NCBI RefSeq assembly: GCF_007971385.1
Contig: NZ_CP042434.1
Coordinates: 2,294,001 to 2,358,000, forward strand
Source of the DNA: Arachidicoccus ginsenosidivorans
GTDB lineage: Bacteria; Bacteroidota; Bacteroidia; Chitinophagales; Chitinophagaceae
Length of the DNA stretch: 64,000 bases
Direction of reading: 5' to 3'
This document shows positions 9,254-18,228 of this stretch, in pieces (within the stretch, counting starts at the first letter, position 1; each line of letters begins with the position of its first letter). Made by a program: the position numbers and the translations under genes. The notes beneath the pieces were generated by a model. The model worked only from the letters and a program-made list of their open reading frames with translations, ran no database searches and was not told the DNA's origin.

Positions 9254-10945
9254 TTATAGCAGATATTCGCCCACAATGGGTATCCTTCTGCCCACACCGA
9301 ATGCCTTTGGAGAAACTCTTATAATCGGGCAAAACTGGTTACGTTTGTATTCATTGCGATTGACCATTTTGAGCGTTCGGTCAACCAGGGCCGCATCTAC
9401 GCCAGGAAGCGCCATGGATTTAATTTCTGAAGGGCCTTGCCTGCGTTCAATATATTGATACAAAATCTGATCCAGCACGGTGTAATCGGGAAGAGAATCA
9501 CTGTCTTTTTGGCCGGGACGCAGTTCTGCACTAGGGGCTTTATCAATGATGTTTTGCGGGATGATTTCTTTTTCCCGGTTAATATAACGAGCCAGGGCAT
9601 ATACCTGTAGTTTATAACAATCTCCCAGAACACCAAGGCCTCCGGCCATATCTCCATAGAGCGTGCCGTAGCCTGTGGCCAGCTCACTTTTATTGGAGGT
9701 GTTCAGCAGAATATAGCCCAGTTTATTGGCAATACCCATTAAAAGATTTCCCCTGGTACGACTCTGCAAGTTTTCCTCTGCCACACTGAAAGGCAGGTCA
9801 CCAAAAACAGGTTTTAGCTCGCTTAAGAAGGCCTCATAGATTTTATCGATATGAATAATATCGTAAGGCCCTTGCAGATTTTGACTCAAAGCCACTGCGT
9901 CATCTACCGAGTGGGAAGTCGAATAGGGAGAAGGCATGAGGACGGACCGAACATTTTGGGCGCCCAGAGCAGCGCAGGCCAGGGCAATCGTTACAGCAGA
10001 GTCAATGCCGCCGGAAGAGCCGATAAGGGCTTTTGAAAAACCCATTTTGGCAAAATAATCCTGAATGCCCATAACAAGTGCCTCGTAAATCTGACTAATA
10101 TTGAGCTCCGGTTCCAGGGTAAGCGGATTGATTTCATGTAAGGGAAGGCGGTCTGCGGTTTCGGTTATCTGTTCAGTAATACTGTTATCCGCATTTAATG
10201 TGGTGGCGATTAAAGCCTCCTCAAACAAAGGCAGTTTTTTGACCATATTGCCTTTGCTGTCAAAAACAAAGGAGCCCCCGTCAAAAACAATCTCTGTTTG
10301 AGAACCCACCGCATTACAGTAGAATACCGGGATCTGGTATTTTAAGGCATTGGCTCTGATAATGGCTTGTCTGTCCTCGTCATGGGTATAATCAAAAGGA
10401 GAAGCGGAAAGGTTGACCATAAAATCCGGCTGTTGACTGGTCAGTTTATCCATAGGGCAGATCCGGTATAAAGGGTTGTCGCCCAGATTCCAGATGTCCT
10501 CACAGATCGTTACGGCAATCTTTTTGTTTTTAAAATGCATGACTTCATGACGGACGGCCTGTTCAAAATACCTGTTTTCATCAAACACATCATAGGTCGG
10601 TAGCAAGGTCTTATGCTGGACGGCCTGGATTTTTTTGTCATATAACAAATAGGCGGCGTTAAACAGCCTTTTGCCGTTTGGATCCGGATTGCGGGCCGGG
10701 GCACCAACAAGCACGCCAATTCCATCTGCATGCTGGGCTATTCCCTGCAAGGCGGCCTCTGAACGGAGGATAAAATCTTCAAATTCCAGAAAATCTCTTG
10801 GGGGATAGCCCGTTATCGCCAGTTCGCTAAAAATAATCAAATCTCCGTTTTGTGCTTTAGCCTGCTCAATGGCCTGGATAATCTTTGCTGTATTTGCGCT
10901 GAAGTTACCGATATGATAATTTTGCTGGGCTATAAAAATCTGCAT
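9254..10945 (-). CDS. nadE: Glutamine-dependent NAD+ synthetase
   Basis: Last step of NAD+ synthesis: ATP-dependent amidation of nicotinate adenine dinucleotide using ammonia released from glutamine. The 563 residues carry an N-terminal nitrilase-type glutaminase domain (about 1-260) with the Glu-Lys-Cys triad visible as FSELAITGYPPRD (Glu41), HKTLLPTYDVFDE (Lys112) and VTICEDIWN (Cys148). The C-terminal synthetase domain (about 285-563) has the pyrophosphatase loop GSSGGIDSAV and the typical NKSELATGYGTLYGDMAGG and AELRPGQKDSDSLPDY. Both domains are intact. It appears monocistronic, about 220 bp downstream of fbp. Confidence 0.96.
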   Translation of the reverse strand: MQIFIAQQNYHIGNFSANTAKIIQAIEQAKAQNGDLIIFSELAITGYPPRDFLEFEDFILRSEAALQGIAQHADGIGVLVGAPARNPDPNGKRLFNAAYLLYDKKIQAVQHKTLLPTYDVFDENRYFEQAVRHEVMHFKNKKIAVTICEDIWNLGDNPLYRICPMDKLTSQQPDFMVNLSASPFDYTHDEDRQAIIRANALKYQIPVFYCNAVGSQTEIVFDGGSFVFDSKGNMVKKLPLFEEALIATTLNADNSITEQITETADRLPLHEINPLTLEPELNISQIYEALVMGIQDYFAKMGFSKALIGSSGGIDSAVTIALACAALGAQNVRSVLMPSPYSTSHSVDDAVALSQNLQGPYDIIHIDKIYEAFLSELKPVFGDLPFSVAEENLQSRTRGNLLMGIANKLGYILLNTSNKSELATGYGTLYGDMAGGLGVLGDCYKLQVYALARYINREKEIIPQNIIDKAPSAELRPGQKDSDSLPDYTVLDQILYQYIERRQGPSEIKSMALPGVDAALVDRTLKMVNRNEYKRNQFCPIIRVSPKAFGVGRRIPIVGEYLL

Positions 10946-11085
10946 ATGTGCTTTACGATTGCTTAAGTGATGAATCAGAGATCGGAAAATTAGGTTAGCA
11001 ATACATGTAAGTGTGTTTTCTTACTTATGCCCATACTTCTCCTCTCCGCCGTGAAATTACGAACTTATCAGAAAATAAATATAAA

Positions 11086-11132
11086 GCAAAAGCCAAACCG
11101 TCCATTTTAGTAAGGAACGATTTGGCTTTTGC
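11086..11132 (-). terminator. Probable terminator of fbp
   Basis: Twelve-base perfect arms GCAAAAGCCAAA and TTTGGCTTTTGC, extended by partly paired inner bases, about 30 bases past the fbp stop. On the minus strand the hairpin is followed by a T-rich stretch (TTTATATTTATTTT). Near-symmetric, so it might also work on the plus strand. Confidence 0.65.
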
Positions 11133-11163
11133 CGGGTAAGAATTTACCCTATAAAAATCCTGT

Positions 11164-12171
11164 TCAGGCTTCTCTCTGATCCGCACAAGACTCAAACTGG
11201 GCAACCAGGTTTTTGCTGCCAATGAAAATTGGCGTCCTTTCATGATAATCCGTAGGCTCAATTTCCATAATGCGTCTGGTGCCATCAGTGGCCGAACCGC
11301 CACAGAGTTCTGTTAAGAAGGCCATGGGATTGCATTCATACATCAATCGCAATTTGCCGTTTGGTTTGCTTTTTCTGGATGGATACAGAAACATACCGCC
11401 CTTTAAAAAGATGCGGTGCATATCTGCTACCATACAGCCGGCATTTTTATTGGCAAACCTTCCGTCCTTGCCCTCTACAGTGGCGTTACAGTAGTTCAGA
11501 AAGCTCCTAACCTTTTCATCCACACCGTGGTAGTATTTATAATCAAAATGATAGGTTTTGCCTTCAATGGGCATCTGCATGTGGGGATTGCTGAGGTAAA
11601 ATTCACCCACGCTGTTATCCAGCGTAAAGCCATTGACGCTATGGCGGCGTGTGCCATAGACAAACATGGTGGAGGAGCCATATAGGACATAACCCGCCGC
11701 AAACTGATTGTCGCCTTTTTGCAAAAAGTCTTCTCTAGTACAAGGTTCGCCTAGTTTAGAGACCCTGCGGTAGATACTGAAAATGGTGCCGATAGGGGCG
11801 TTTACATCCGTATTAGAGGAGCCATCCAAAGGATCCATGAGCACCACATATTTGGACTGATTGTTTTTGGGGTCATCAAAAACAATCATCTCTTCATTTT
11901 CTTCGGAGACAATGCCGGCACAGTGGATACCATGCCTGAGGACATTGATAAAAGTGTTGTTGGCCATCGTGTCCAGCTTCTGGACCGTTTCACCCTGGAC
12001 ATTTACTGCCCCGCCGTCTTCACCCAGAATATCAGCGATGGCCGCTTTGTTCACCTGAACATTTACCATTTTAGCGGCAAGACCGATGCCTCTGAGCAGT
12101 CCTGAAAGTTCACCTGTAGCCTGCGGATAGAGGCGCAATTGTTGTATCGTGAATTCATCTAATGTGATCAT
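11164..12171 (-). CDS. fbp: Class I fructose-1,6-bisphosphatase
   Basis: Gluconeogenic enzyme hydrolysing fructose 1,6-bisphosphate to fructose 6-phosphate. The 335 residues match class I enzymes. The metal-binding signature VVLMDPLDGSSNTDVNAPIG, the EENEEM loop and GGMFLYPSRKSKPNGKLRLM with the following YECNPMAFL (substrate-binding) are all present, as is the C-terminal ERTPIFIGSKNLV. ATG 12171 follows a TAGCTTTG promoter-like box by 45 bases on the minus strand. A strong hairpin follows the stop codon, so it is probably a single-gene unit. Confidence 0.96.
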   Translation of the reverse strand: MITLDEFTIQQLRLYPQATGELSGLLRGIGLAAKMVNVQVNKAAIADILGEDGGAVNVQGETVQKLDTMANNTFINVLRHGIHCAGIVSEENEEMIVFDDPKNNQSKYVVLMDPLDGSSNTDVNAPIGTIFSIYRRVSKLGEPCTREDFLQKGDNQFAAGYVLYGSSTMFVYGTRRHSVNGFTLDNSVGEFYLSNPHMQMPIEGKTYHFDYKYYHGVDEKVRSFLNYCNATVEGKDGRFANKNAGCMVADMHRIFLKGGMFLYPSRKSKPNGKLRLMYECNPMAFLTELCGGSATDGTRRIMEIEPTDYHERTPIFIGSKNLVAQFESCADQREA

Positions 12172-12215
12172 GGCAGAATTATTAAATGTTTTTGTTTAAT
12201 GTGCAAATTGGTGTG

Positions 12216-12223
12216 CAAAGCTA
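12216..12223 (-). promoter_or_regulatory. Candidate -7 box of fbp
   Basis: Minus-strand TAGCTTTG matches TAnnTTTG, 45 bases before the fbp ATG. It lies in the 332-bp AT-rich divergent region 12172-12503, which otherwise contains only the box listed for the amidohydrolase gene. Confidence 0.4.
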
Positions 12224-12452
12224 AAATTATGTTAGCACATTAAAAAATGTAATCTATGAAAATTTTGCATAAAATCTATGAAACAGATTGAAATACATGA
12301 TATTATGTGCGTATAAAATGCTAATATCTGCGAATAAATTGCCAAGCTGAATTTTAAAGAAAATTTAAAAATTTGGGATTTGTTAACAAAAGCCCTTCTT
12401 TGAAATGCGTTAATTGAGGCCTATAAATTTAGTCTTGCTTATTTTGCAATAG

Positions 12453-12460
12453 TATCTTTG
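12453..12460 (+). promoter_or_regulatory. Candidate -7 box of the amidohydrolase gene
   Basis: TATCTTTG matches the Bacteroidota -7 consensus TAnnTTTG, 43 bases before ATG 12504. A TTG lies about 15 bases upstream, which is shorter than the usual -33 spacing. Confidence 0.4.
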
Positions 12461-12503
12461 CCAAAGGCAATTGAAAATTAGGCAGTAAACAGCATTATAT
12501 CAA

Positions 12504-13727
12504 ATGATAGAAAGCAATAACCAGGGTAAAGGCGCCGGTTTGGGCCAGGGATTTAAATATACAGCCGATTATATTTTTGATGGATACCGGCTGAGAAAAG
12601 GAGCCCTGCTGCATTTAAATGCAGCAGGGGAAGTGCTTGGATTAATAGATAGCCCGGATGCCCATAATTTAAAAGGAGCAACACACTTTGCGGGCATTTT
12701 ATGTCCGGGGCTGATTAACGCCCATTGCCATCTGGAACTCAGCCATCTTAAAGGAGCTATTGAGAAAAAGACCGGACTGCCCGGATTTGCCCAAAAAGTC
12801 ATGGGACTTAGAAGCTTTCCCAAAGAGGAAATCACGGCTGCATTGGAACTGGCTGACAATAAGATGTGGGAAAATGGTATCCAGGCAGTTGGGGATATCT
12901 GTAATACAACGGATAGCCTTGCTAAAAAGCAGCAGACAAAAATCTTATACAGAAACTTTATTGAGTGTCTGGGGTTTTTACCAGAACAGGCAGCAGCGCG
13001 CTTTAATTATGCCTATAAGGTCTGGGAGCAATTTTATCAGGTGAATCCAGCCAGTAGCCTGGTGCCGCATGCGCCTTATTCTGTTTCTGCTCAGTTATTT
13101 GCAAAAATCAACCAGTCACTTTCTGCATTACCTGGACCTGAAAAGCGTATTATTTCCATGCATAATCAGGAATCAGCGCCGGAAAACGAGTTTTTTAGAA
13201 CCGGAAGGGGTGAATTTATTGATTTTTATAAAAATATGGGCATTGATCTGGGTTTTTACAAGCCTTCCGGCAAAAGCAGTCTTCAGACAGTCCTGCCTTA
13301 TCTGGGTGTAGCCGACAGTAACCTACTTCTGGTGCACAATACTTTTATGGATAAAGCAGATCTGGCATTTGCCTTAAACCAGGCCAAATCTCTTAATATG
13401 CAGCTTTATTTTGTACTGTGCCCGGGTGCAAATTTATATATCGAGAACCGATTGCCGGATATCCTTATGCTGTTGGGTGCCGGTGTGAACCTTGCACTAG
13501 GTACAGATAGCCTCGCCAGCAATGATCAGTTAAGTATTGCTAGGGAAATGCAACATATATTACAAGCCCATCCAGCGCTTAGCAAGGAGACCCTACTTAG
13601 CTGGGCAACCTTAAGTGGTGCCCGGGCCCTTGGTTTTGAAAAGCTGCTAGGTAGTTTTGAAAACGGGAAAAATCCGGGCGTGGTTTTGCTTAGCGAGGAG
13701 CTTGATTTGATAAAACGTATTCTTTAG
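12504..13727 (+). CDS. Amidohydrolase family protein (cytosine-deaminase-like metal-dependent deaminase)
   Basis: Metal-dependent hydrolase of 407 residues in the amidohydrolase superfamily, closest in motif pattern to adenosine-derivative deaminases and aminofutalosine-type deaminases. Visible metal and catalytic motifs: PGLINAHCHLELSH (His74, His76), VPHAPYSVS, SMHNQES with the catalytic Glu, and LGTDSLASND with the metal-binding Asp. The N-terminal beta-sandwich (residues 15-65) and the C-terminal ATLSGARALGFEKLLGSFENGKNPGVVLL close the typical composite domain. No signal peptide. The neighbours (fbp, HAD phosphatase) do not define the substrate; a role in menaquinone or nucleoside salvage is possible but only inferred. 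Confidence 0.85.
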   Translation: MIESNNQGKGAGLGQGFKYTADYIFDGYRLRKGALLHLNAAGEVLGLIDSPDAHNLKGATHFAGILCPGLINAHCHLELSHLKGAIEKKTGLPGFAQKVMGLRSFPKEEITAALELADNKMWENGIQAVGDICNTTDSLAKKQQTKILYRNFIECLGFLPEQAAARFNYAYKVWEQFYQVNPASSLVPHAPYSVSAQLFAKINQSLSALPGPEKRIISMHNQESAPENEFFRTGRGEFIDFYKNMGIDLGFYKPSGKSSLQTVLPYLGVADSNLLLVHNTFMDKADLAFALNQAKSLNMQLYFVLCPGANLYIENRLPDILMLLGAGVNLALGTDSLASNDQLSIAREMQHILQAHPALSKETLLSWATLSGARALGFEKLLGSFENGKNPGVVLLSEELDLIKRIL

Positions 13728-13915
13728 TTTACGTCTCAACACACGTAAACATGAGTACACATGGATACACAGGGATTTACACGGACACATAGTGGTATAA
13801 CAGAGAGGGCAGCCAGGGGCTTTTAATCCGCAATATATTTTGAGAAGTGCTGCCTGCCTGCATTCAATGTTTCCAATAGTCGACAACAATAACAATACCT
13901 GCAGCAGCTATTACA

Positions 13916-14578
13916 TTATGCAAACAACTGCTCCAATTGAGGGTCTGTATAATCCTTAACACACATTAATACATTATCCAGGTGCGCAAAGTCTTCCGGT
14001 TCATGAAAAGTTGTAATAACGACTGCTTTCATACCGCCACGTTTTGCCGCTTCAACACCTTTGGGGGAATCTTCAAAAACGACGCAATCAGCGGGATTTA
14101 CTTTAAGCCCGGCTGCTGCACTGAGAAATACTTCCGGATCGGGTTTACTAGTCGTTACATCTTCTGCCCCGATGATTACCGGGAACAGGGAATGTAATTG
14201 CAGGCCGTCCAAAACAAAATCAACATTGGTTTTAGGTGCTGCGGTGCCGATGGCAAGTGAGATGCCTGCGGCTTTGGCTTTCTGTAAAAAAGCTCCCAGG
14301 CCGTTAATTAATTTTAATTGAGGCCTGAAGGCTTCCTGATAAGCCAGCTCTTTATTCATAATGATGTCATGGAGCTCTTGGTCACCAAATTTATTTGGCC
14401 CGAAGATTCGGTCAAACATCTCTTCGGCCTTGCCATACATATGTAATTTGGTTTGCTCCATGCTGAGTCCGGCACCTAGATCACCCAGCACTTTGTGCCA
14501 GGCCCTAGTATGATAATACATATCGTCAATCATCGTACCGTTCATGTCAAATAAAAATGCCTTGCTATTTAAATCCAT
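13916..14578 (-). CDS. HAD-family hydrolase, beta-phosphoglucomutase-like
   Basis: Haloacid-dehalogenase superfamily protein of 220 residues with a helical cap after motif I (cap about 15-90). Motif I is FLFDMNGTMID with the nucleophile Asp11; motif II is LAIGTAAP; motif III/IV is SKPDPEVF then VVFEDSPKGVEAAKRGGMKA. This is the subfamily of sugar-phosphate phosphatases and beta-phosphoglucomutases. The second Asp of the usual DxD is Asn13 here, which removes the general acid/base of ordinary phosphatases. It lies 57 bp downstream of rpiA on the same strand and may share its transcript, which would fit a sugar-phosphate role. Substrate unknown. Confidence 0.85.
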   Translation of the reverse strand: MDLNSKAFLFDMNGTMIDDMYYHTRAWHKVLGDLGAGLSMEQTKLHMYGKAEEMFDRIFGPNKFGDQELHDIIMNKELAYQEAFRPQLKLINGLGAFLQKAKAAGISLAIGTAAPKTNVDFVLDGLQLHSLFPVIIGAEDVTTSKPDPEVFLSAAAGLKVNPADCVVFEDSPKGVEAAKRGGMKAVVITTFHEPEDFAHLDNVLMCVKDYTDPQLEQLFA

Positions 14579-14635
14579 ATTTTATTGCGATTCGCGCTTA
14601 ATTATGATGCTTTGCTAAATATTTACTTTCCTTGC

Positions 14636-15307
14636 TTATTTTTTGTGTGTCTTGATGCTTCCATCATTATAACCAATGATCAAGGTCTGGGTTTTGTTGA
14701 CAAACAGGCCACATTCTACGACGCCTGGAATCAGGTTCAATTTTGTCTGCAGACTTTCCGGGTCAGGGATCGTTTTAAAATCACAGTCCAGGATATAATT
14801 GCCGTTATCGGTAATATAAGGCGCATTATCTCTTTGTCTTAAATGAGGCGCCCCGCCTAAGGTTTTAATATGATCAAAGGTCCGCTGCCAGCCAAAAGGA
14901 ACAATTTCTACAGGGAGATAAAATTTACCCAGGGTCTCTACATATTTAGATTCATCTACAATGGTCACGTAGTGATCCGTTATATAGGCGATGATCTTTT
15001 CCCTAAGCAGTGCTCCGCCACCGCCTTTGATCAGTTGCAGGTGGTGGTCTGCCTCGTCGGCTCCATCAATGGTAATATCCAGCCTTTCTAGCTGCTCGAA
15101 ACCGACCATAGGGATTTTTAAGGATTGAGCCAGCTCTTCTGATTGTATAGAAGTGGCAATACAGGTAACCTTAAGGCCTTCTTCCTGTACCCGCTGTCCG
15201 ATTTTCTGGATGGCAAAATAAGCTGTAGAGCCAGTTCCCAGACCGACTTTCATGCCGTCTTTTATCAGTGCAACAGCCGCCTCAGCAGCCAATTGTTTCG
15301 CATTCAT
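14636..15307 (-). CDS. rpiA: Ribose-5-phosphate isomerase A
   Basis: Interconverts ribose 5-phosphate and ribulose 5-phosphate in the pentose phosphate pathway. The 223-residue protein has every signature: GLGTGSTAYFAIQKIG (phosphate site), TIDGADEADHHLQLIKGGGG with the catalytic Asp/Glu cluster, LLREKIIAY, and the C-terminal PGVVECGLFV. It is 12 bp downstream of psd and 57 bp upstream of the HAD gene, all on the minus strand, so one operon is likely. Confidence 0.97.
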   Translation of the reverse strand: MNAKQLAAEAAVALIKDGMKVGLGTGSTAYFAIQKIGQRVQEEGLKVTCIATSIQSEELAQSLKIPMVGFEQLERLDITIDGADEADHHLQLIKGGGGALLREKIIAYITDHYVTIVDESKYVETLGKFYLPVEIVPFGWQRTFDHIKTLGGAPHLRQRDNAPYITDNGNYILDCDFKTIPDPESLQTKLNLIPGVVECGLFVNKTQTLIIGYNDGSIKTHKK

Positions 15308-15319
15308 GGTTCATGATTA

Positions 15320-15979
15320 TTACCAGGTAGCAAGGAGGGTGACACCGCCCTTAACTGCCTGATTAAGTTCAACATTTACTTTTGTGCCCAAAGGTAAAAG
15401 TAAATCTACCCGGCTCCCAAATTTTATAAAACCCATTTCCTCATTTTGTTTCGCCTTTTCGCCAACCTTTGCATAATTACAGATTCTTCTGGCAAGTGCA
15501 CCGGCAATTTGCTTCACCAGAATCTCTCCTTTGCCAGGTCGCTTGATGACAATACTTTGCCTTTCGTTATCTGTAGAAGACTTAGGATGCCAGGCCACTA
15601 AGTATTTACCTTTGTGGTACTTATTGTAGACGATATCACCATCTACTGGGTAGCGATTAACATGTACATTGGCCGGGCTCATAAAAATGCTGATTTGCAG
15701 CCTTTTACCCTTAAAGTATTCTGGATCCTCCGCTTCCTCAATCACCACCACTTTGCCATCGGCCGGGGCAATAATCTTATTATCGCCATAGGTCATGTTG
15801 CGCTCCGGAATCCTAAAAAAAGACACAATGAACAGAAAACAAATGATAAGTAAGGCCAGGATAATCAAATAGATCCAGCCGTATACGGGCATCAGAAAAT
15901 AATTGGCAATGAGCGAAGCCACCGCTACAATGACAGCGGCCATTACGATAGATGCGGTTCCTTCTTTATGAATGGTCAT
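15320..15979 (-). CDS. psd: Phosphatidylserine decarboxylase family protein (short, archaeal-type)
   Basis: Makes phosphatidylethanolamine from phosphatidylserine; self-cleaves to form a pyruvoyl cofactor. The 219 residues from ATG 15979 give an N-terminal membrane segment pair (about 12-55; ASIVMAAVIVAVASLIANYF and WIYLIILALLIICFLFIVSF), then the catalytic domain with ADGKVV, IFMSPANVHVNRYPVDG and the cleavage site in GFIKFGSRVD (Gly-Ser), as in the short Psd family. A longer frame opens at 16042, but the extra 21 residues are not Psd-like and a TATCTTTG box lies at 16047-16040, inside or just upstream of that extension. The next gene upstream, cdsA, supplies CDP-diacylglycerol for the same phospholipid pathway. 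Confidence 0.92.
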   Translation of the reverse strand: MTIHKEGTASIVMAAVIVAVASLIANYFLMPVYGWIYLIILALLIICFLFIVSFFRIPERNMTYGDNKIIAPADGKVVVIEEAEDPEYFKGKRLQISIFMSPANVHVNRYPVDGDIVYNKYHKGKYLVAWHPKSSTDNERQSIVIKRPGKGEILVKQIAGALARRICNYAKVGEKAKQNEEMGFIKFGSRVDLLLPLGTKVNVELNQAVKGGVTLLATW

Positions 15980-16039
15980 CTGAATCTTATTATTAAAATT
16001 ATTAGAGCAATGTTTAAAAACCCCTTTAAAATTGAGGGG

Positions 16040-16047
16040 CAAAGATA
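16040..16047 (-). promoter_or_regulatory. Candidate -7 box of the psd-rpiA unit
   Basis: Minus-strand TATCTTTG (TAnnTTTG), 60 bases before the psd ATG at 15979. The rest of the 336-bp gap 15980-16315 between cdsA and psd shows nothing further that I can name. Confidence 0.4.
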
Positions 16048-16315
16048 CGACGGTTGTGCTGATTATCCGAGAGGAGGCCTTTAATTGATTAAAAGTTGGC
16101 TTAGTGGATTAGCTCCATCAACGCCAAGGTATATACTCAAAACCGTCAATAAACAGTTAAAAGGCCTTGTTTAGCTTCCTTATCAAGCTGGCTCCAACAG
16201 TCAAATCGTATTAAAACAGAGAAATGCACGAATGACTTTACATATTTATCTGAAAATCAGGCTTTAATGGTTGGTAATGGGCAGCAAAGGCTCCGTTTTA
16301 TTAAAAAGTAGTCCA

Positions 16316-17182
16316 TTAGCGCAGTCCAAAAACAAATGTAACCACCAGTACCACAAATGGCGTGGCCAGAATAAGACTGTCAAACCTATCCAGAAAACCG
16401 CCGTGCCCTGGCATAAAGTGACCGGAGTCTTTAACACCTGCCAGTCGTTTTATTTTACTTTCCAGCAGATCTCCCAAGGTGCCAATAACGGCTGCTATGG
16501 TGGATACTACCAGGAACAACCAAATCATATCCTTTTCCACAAAATAATAGCCGATAGCGGTAACCGTGGCAATGCAGAGCAGGCTGCCGCCGATGGTTCC
16601 TTCAAGGGTTTTATTGGGAGAAATTTTTGAAAAAGGTGTTTTGCCGATCAGTGAGCCGACAATATACTGCATGGTGTCGTTGATCCAAATCGCACCTACC
16701 AGGGTTAAAGCGACCACCCATCCTAAAGGATAGGCCAAAAAATAGCTGAATCGCAAGTGAATCATCAGCCCCCAACTAAGTGATATATACAGTAAGCCCA
16801 GTATAGCTACTTTTAGTATAATTTGCTTCAGGGCTCCAGCCCTGAGCCAAAGAGAAATAAACTTAACGGCGCCTACGACCATTATAAGTATCCCGACAAA
16901 ATCAAAAGCTACGTTGTAAATACTATACTTATGCGGAAGGCAGTAAATCAAAAATCCAGATCCAATCAGTTTAGGCAGGCTGGTAATTCTTAAATCAGCC
17001 GTGTTATAAGCAGGACTGATTTTTTTAAACAACGCATCAAATTCTGTCCAACAACCCCAATGGATGATAAAAAAGAGCAATGAAAAGCTCCATTCATTGA
17101 TCAGCAGACCACATAACATCACTGCCACGAAAATCACTGCCGTCAAAGCCCTGGTTTTAAAGACTTTTTGATTAATTGCCAT
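16316..17182 (-). CDS. cdsA: Phosphatidate cytidylyltransferase (CDP-diglyceride synthase)
   Basis: Polytopic inner-membrane enzyme converting phosphatidic acid and CTP to CDP-diacylglycerol. The 288 residues contain about seven or eight hydrophobic helices. The diagnostic C-terminal signature runs GTLGDLLESKIKRLAGVKDS then PGHGGFLDRFDSLI, and the preceding KISPNKTLEGTIGG loop is also conserved. Its start codon shares one base with the stop of the CPBP protease gene (TGATG at 17184-17180), a clear case of translational coupling. psd, further down the same strand, uses the downstream product phosphatidylserine. Confidence 0.96.
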   Translation of the reverse strand: MAINQKVFKTRALTAVIFVAVMLCGLLINEWSFSLLFFIIHWGCWTEFDALFKKISPAYNTADLRITSLPKLIGSGFLIYCLPHKYSIYNVAFDFVGILIMVVGAVKFISLWLRAGALKQIILKVAILGLLYISLSWGLMIHLRFSYFLAYPLGWVVALTLVGAIWINDTMQYIVGSLIGKTPFSKISPNKTLEGTIGGSLLCIATVTAIGYYFVEKDMIWLFLVVSTIAAVIGTLGDLLESKIKRLAGVKDSGHFMPGHGGFLDRFDSLILATPFVVLVVTFVFGLR

Positions 17183-18126
17183 CAGGAATAAAAAGGTTTA
17201 GGGTGATTATCCTCCAGGCTGCTTGCCGGAGAAGGCGGCGTGTTAATAGCCACTTTTCTAAAATAATAAAATAAAAAGATCAGCACCACCAGACCGACAT
17301 AAGCCATCCAGGGAGCAGCCTGGCTTTTAAGGGCTTCTTCCATGGACCCTGTTGTCTGGTTCTTATAAAACATGACGGTGATTATCAGGCCGTTATTTAT
17401 AAAGTGAATGATCATATTCAGGCCAATATTGCGCCCGTAGAAAAATACATAACCTAAGATCATCCCGATAAAGATCCGGGGTAAAAAGCCAAAATAGGAG
17501 GCGTGAATAGCACTGAAAATGATAGAAGTTAATAATATGGCCCAAAAAGGTTTCTTAAGCCAGCCGATCATCACCTGTTGCAAACAACCCCTGAATAAAA
17601 GTTCTTCAAAAATGGCCGGTAGCAACGCAATGAGAATCAGCGATTTTAGAAATCCAGTCCAGGAATCCAGCTGTAGCATAAAAAGCATTTGTTTGTCGTA
17701 GCTTTTTTCCAGCTGCTGAAATTTGGCTTTTAACCCTTGGGAAATAGGAATATGCTGGTTTAGCCAGGTAAAAAGATCCGCCGTGGGAATGGTCGCCAGC
17801 GCAATCAGGATAACCAGTGCCCAAAGTATAAAAGGCCTTTTATTTCTAAATTTAAAAAAATCCTTGCCTGGCCTGACAATAAGCTTAAAGAGCAGTGCCG
17901 GAATGGCAAACATGCAGAAAGTACTGATTATCTGCATCCAGCGGGCAAGACTTGCCACCTCTGGGTCGCCGTTGGTGATTGCCTGCAGGGAGGCGCCTGG
18001 TGTGGCCATAATCATAATAAAGCTGATCATGCCGCCCAGCAGCAGGCCAAAGCAGACCAGGCCTACCAACAGAAAGAATTGCCCTGTGTAGCTGATTTTT
18101 ATTTTTGAAGACGGGATTTTATCCAT
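17182..18126 (-). CDS. CPBP-family intramembrane glutamic endopeptidase
   Basis: Membrane-embedded protease of the CAAX/bacteriocin-processing (Abi) family. The 314 residues hold about eight hydrophobic helices. Conserved motif 1 is EELLFRGCLQ (paired Glu with Arg) and the later motif FSAIHASYFGFLPRIFIGMILGY carries the conserved His; HFINNGLI carries the third. It overlaps cdsA by one base, so it is the first gene of this minus-strand unit. The physiological substrate is unknown. Function as a protease is inferred from the family. Confidence 0.9.
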   Translation of the reverse strand: MDKIPSSKIKISYTGQFFLLVGLVCFGLLLGGMISFIMIMATPGASLQAITNGDPEVASLARWMQIISTFCMFAIPALLFKLIVRPGKDFFKFRNKRPFILWALVILIALATIPTADLFTWLNQHIPISQGLKAKFQQLEKSYDKQMLFMLQLDSWTGFLKSLILIALLPAIFEELLFRGCLQQVMIGWLKKPFWAILLTSIIFSAIHASYFGFLPRIFIGMILGYVFFYGRNIGLNMIIHFINNGLIITVMFYKNQTTGSMEEALKSQAAPWMAYVGLVVLIFLFYYFRKVAINTPPSPASSLEDNHPKPFYS

Positions 18127-18158
18127 CCAGAAACTGGTTTATGGTAATAAAAGATAAT

Positions 18159-18187
18159 GGGTGTATTTTTGCAGCGAATATACACCC
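18159..18187 (+). promoter_or_regulatory. Promoter-like box within an inverted repeat upstream of dusB
   Basis: Perfect 8-base arms GGGTGTAT (18159-18166) and ATACACCC (18180-18187) enclose a TATTTTTG box (18164-18171, TAnnTTTG). The site lies in the 102-bp divergent gap between the CPBP gene and dusB. It could be an operator or simply a stem at the dusB 5' end. Confidence 0.4.
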
Positions 18188-18228
18188 AATATCCATAAGG
18201 GATATAGCGCTGTATTGATAATTTAACT

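Noticed and set aside
11025..11303. Minus-strand frame overlapping the fbp 3' end
   Set aside because: It overlaps fbp in another frame, has no family features and runs through the fbp terminator hairpin.
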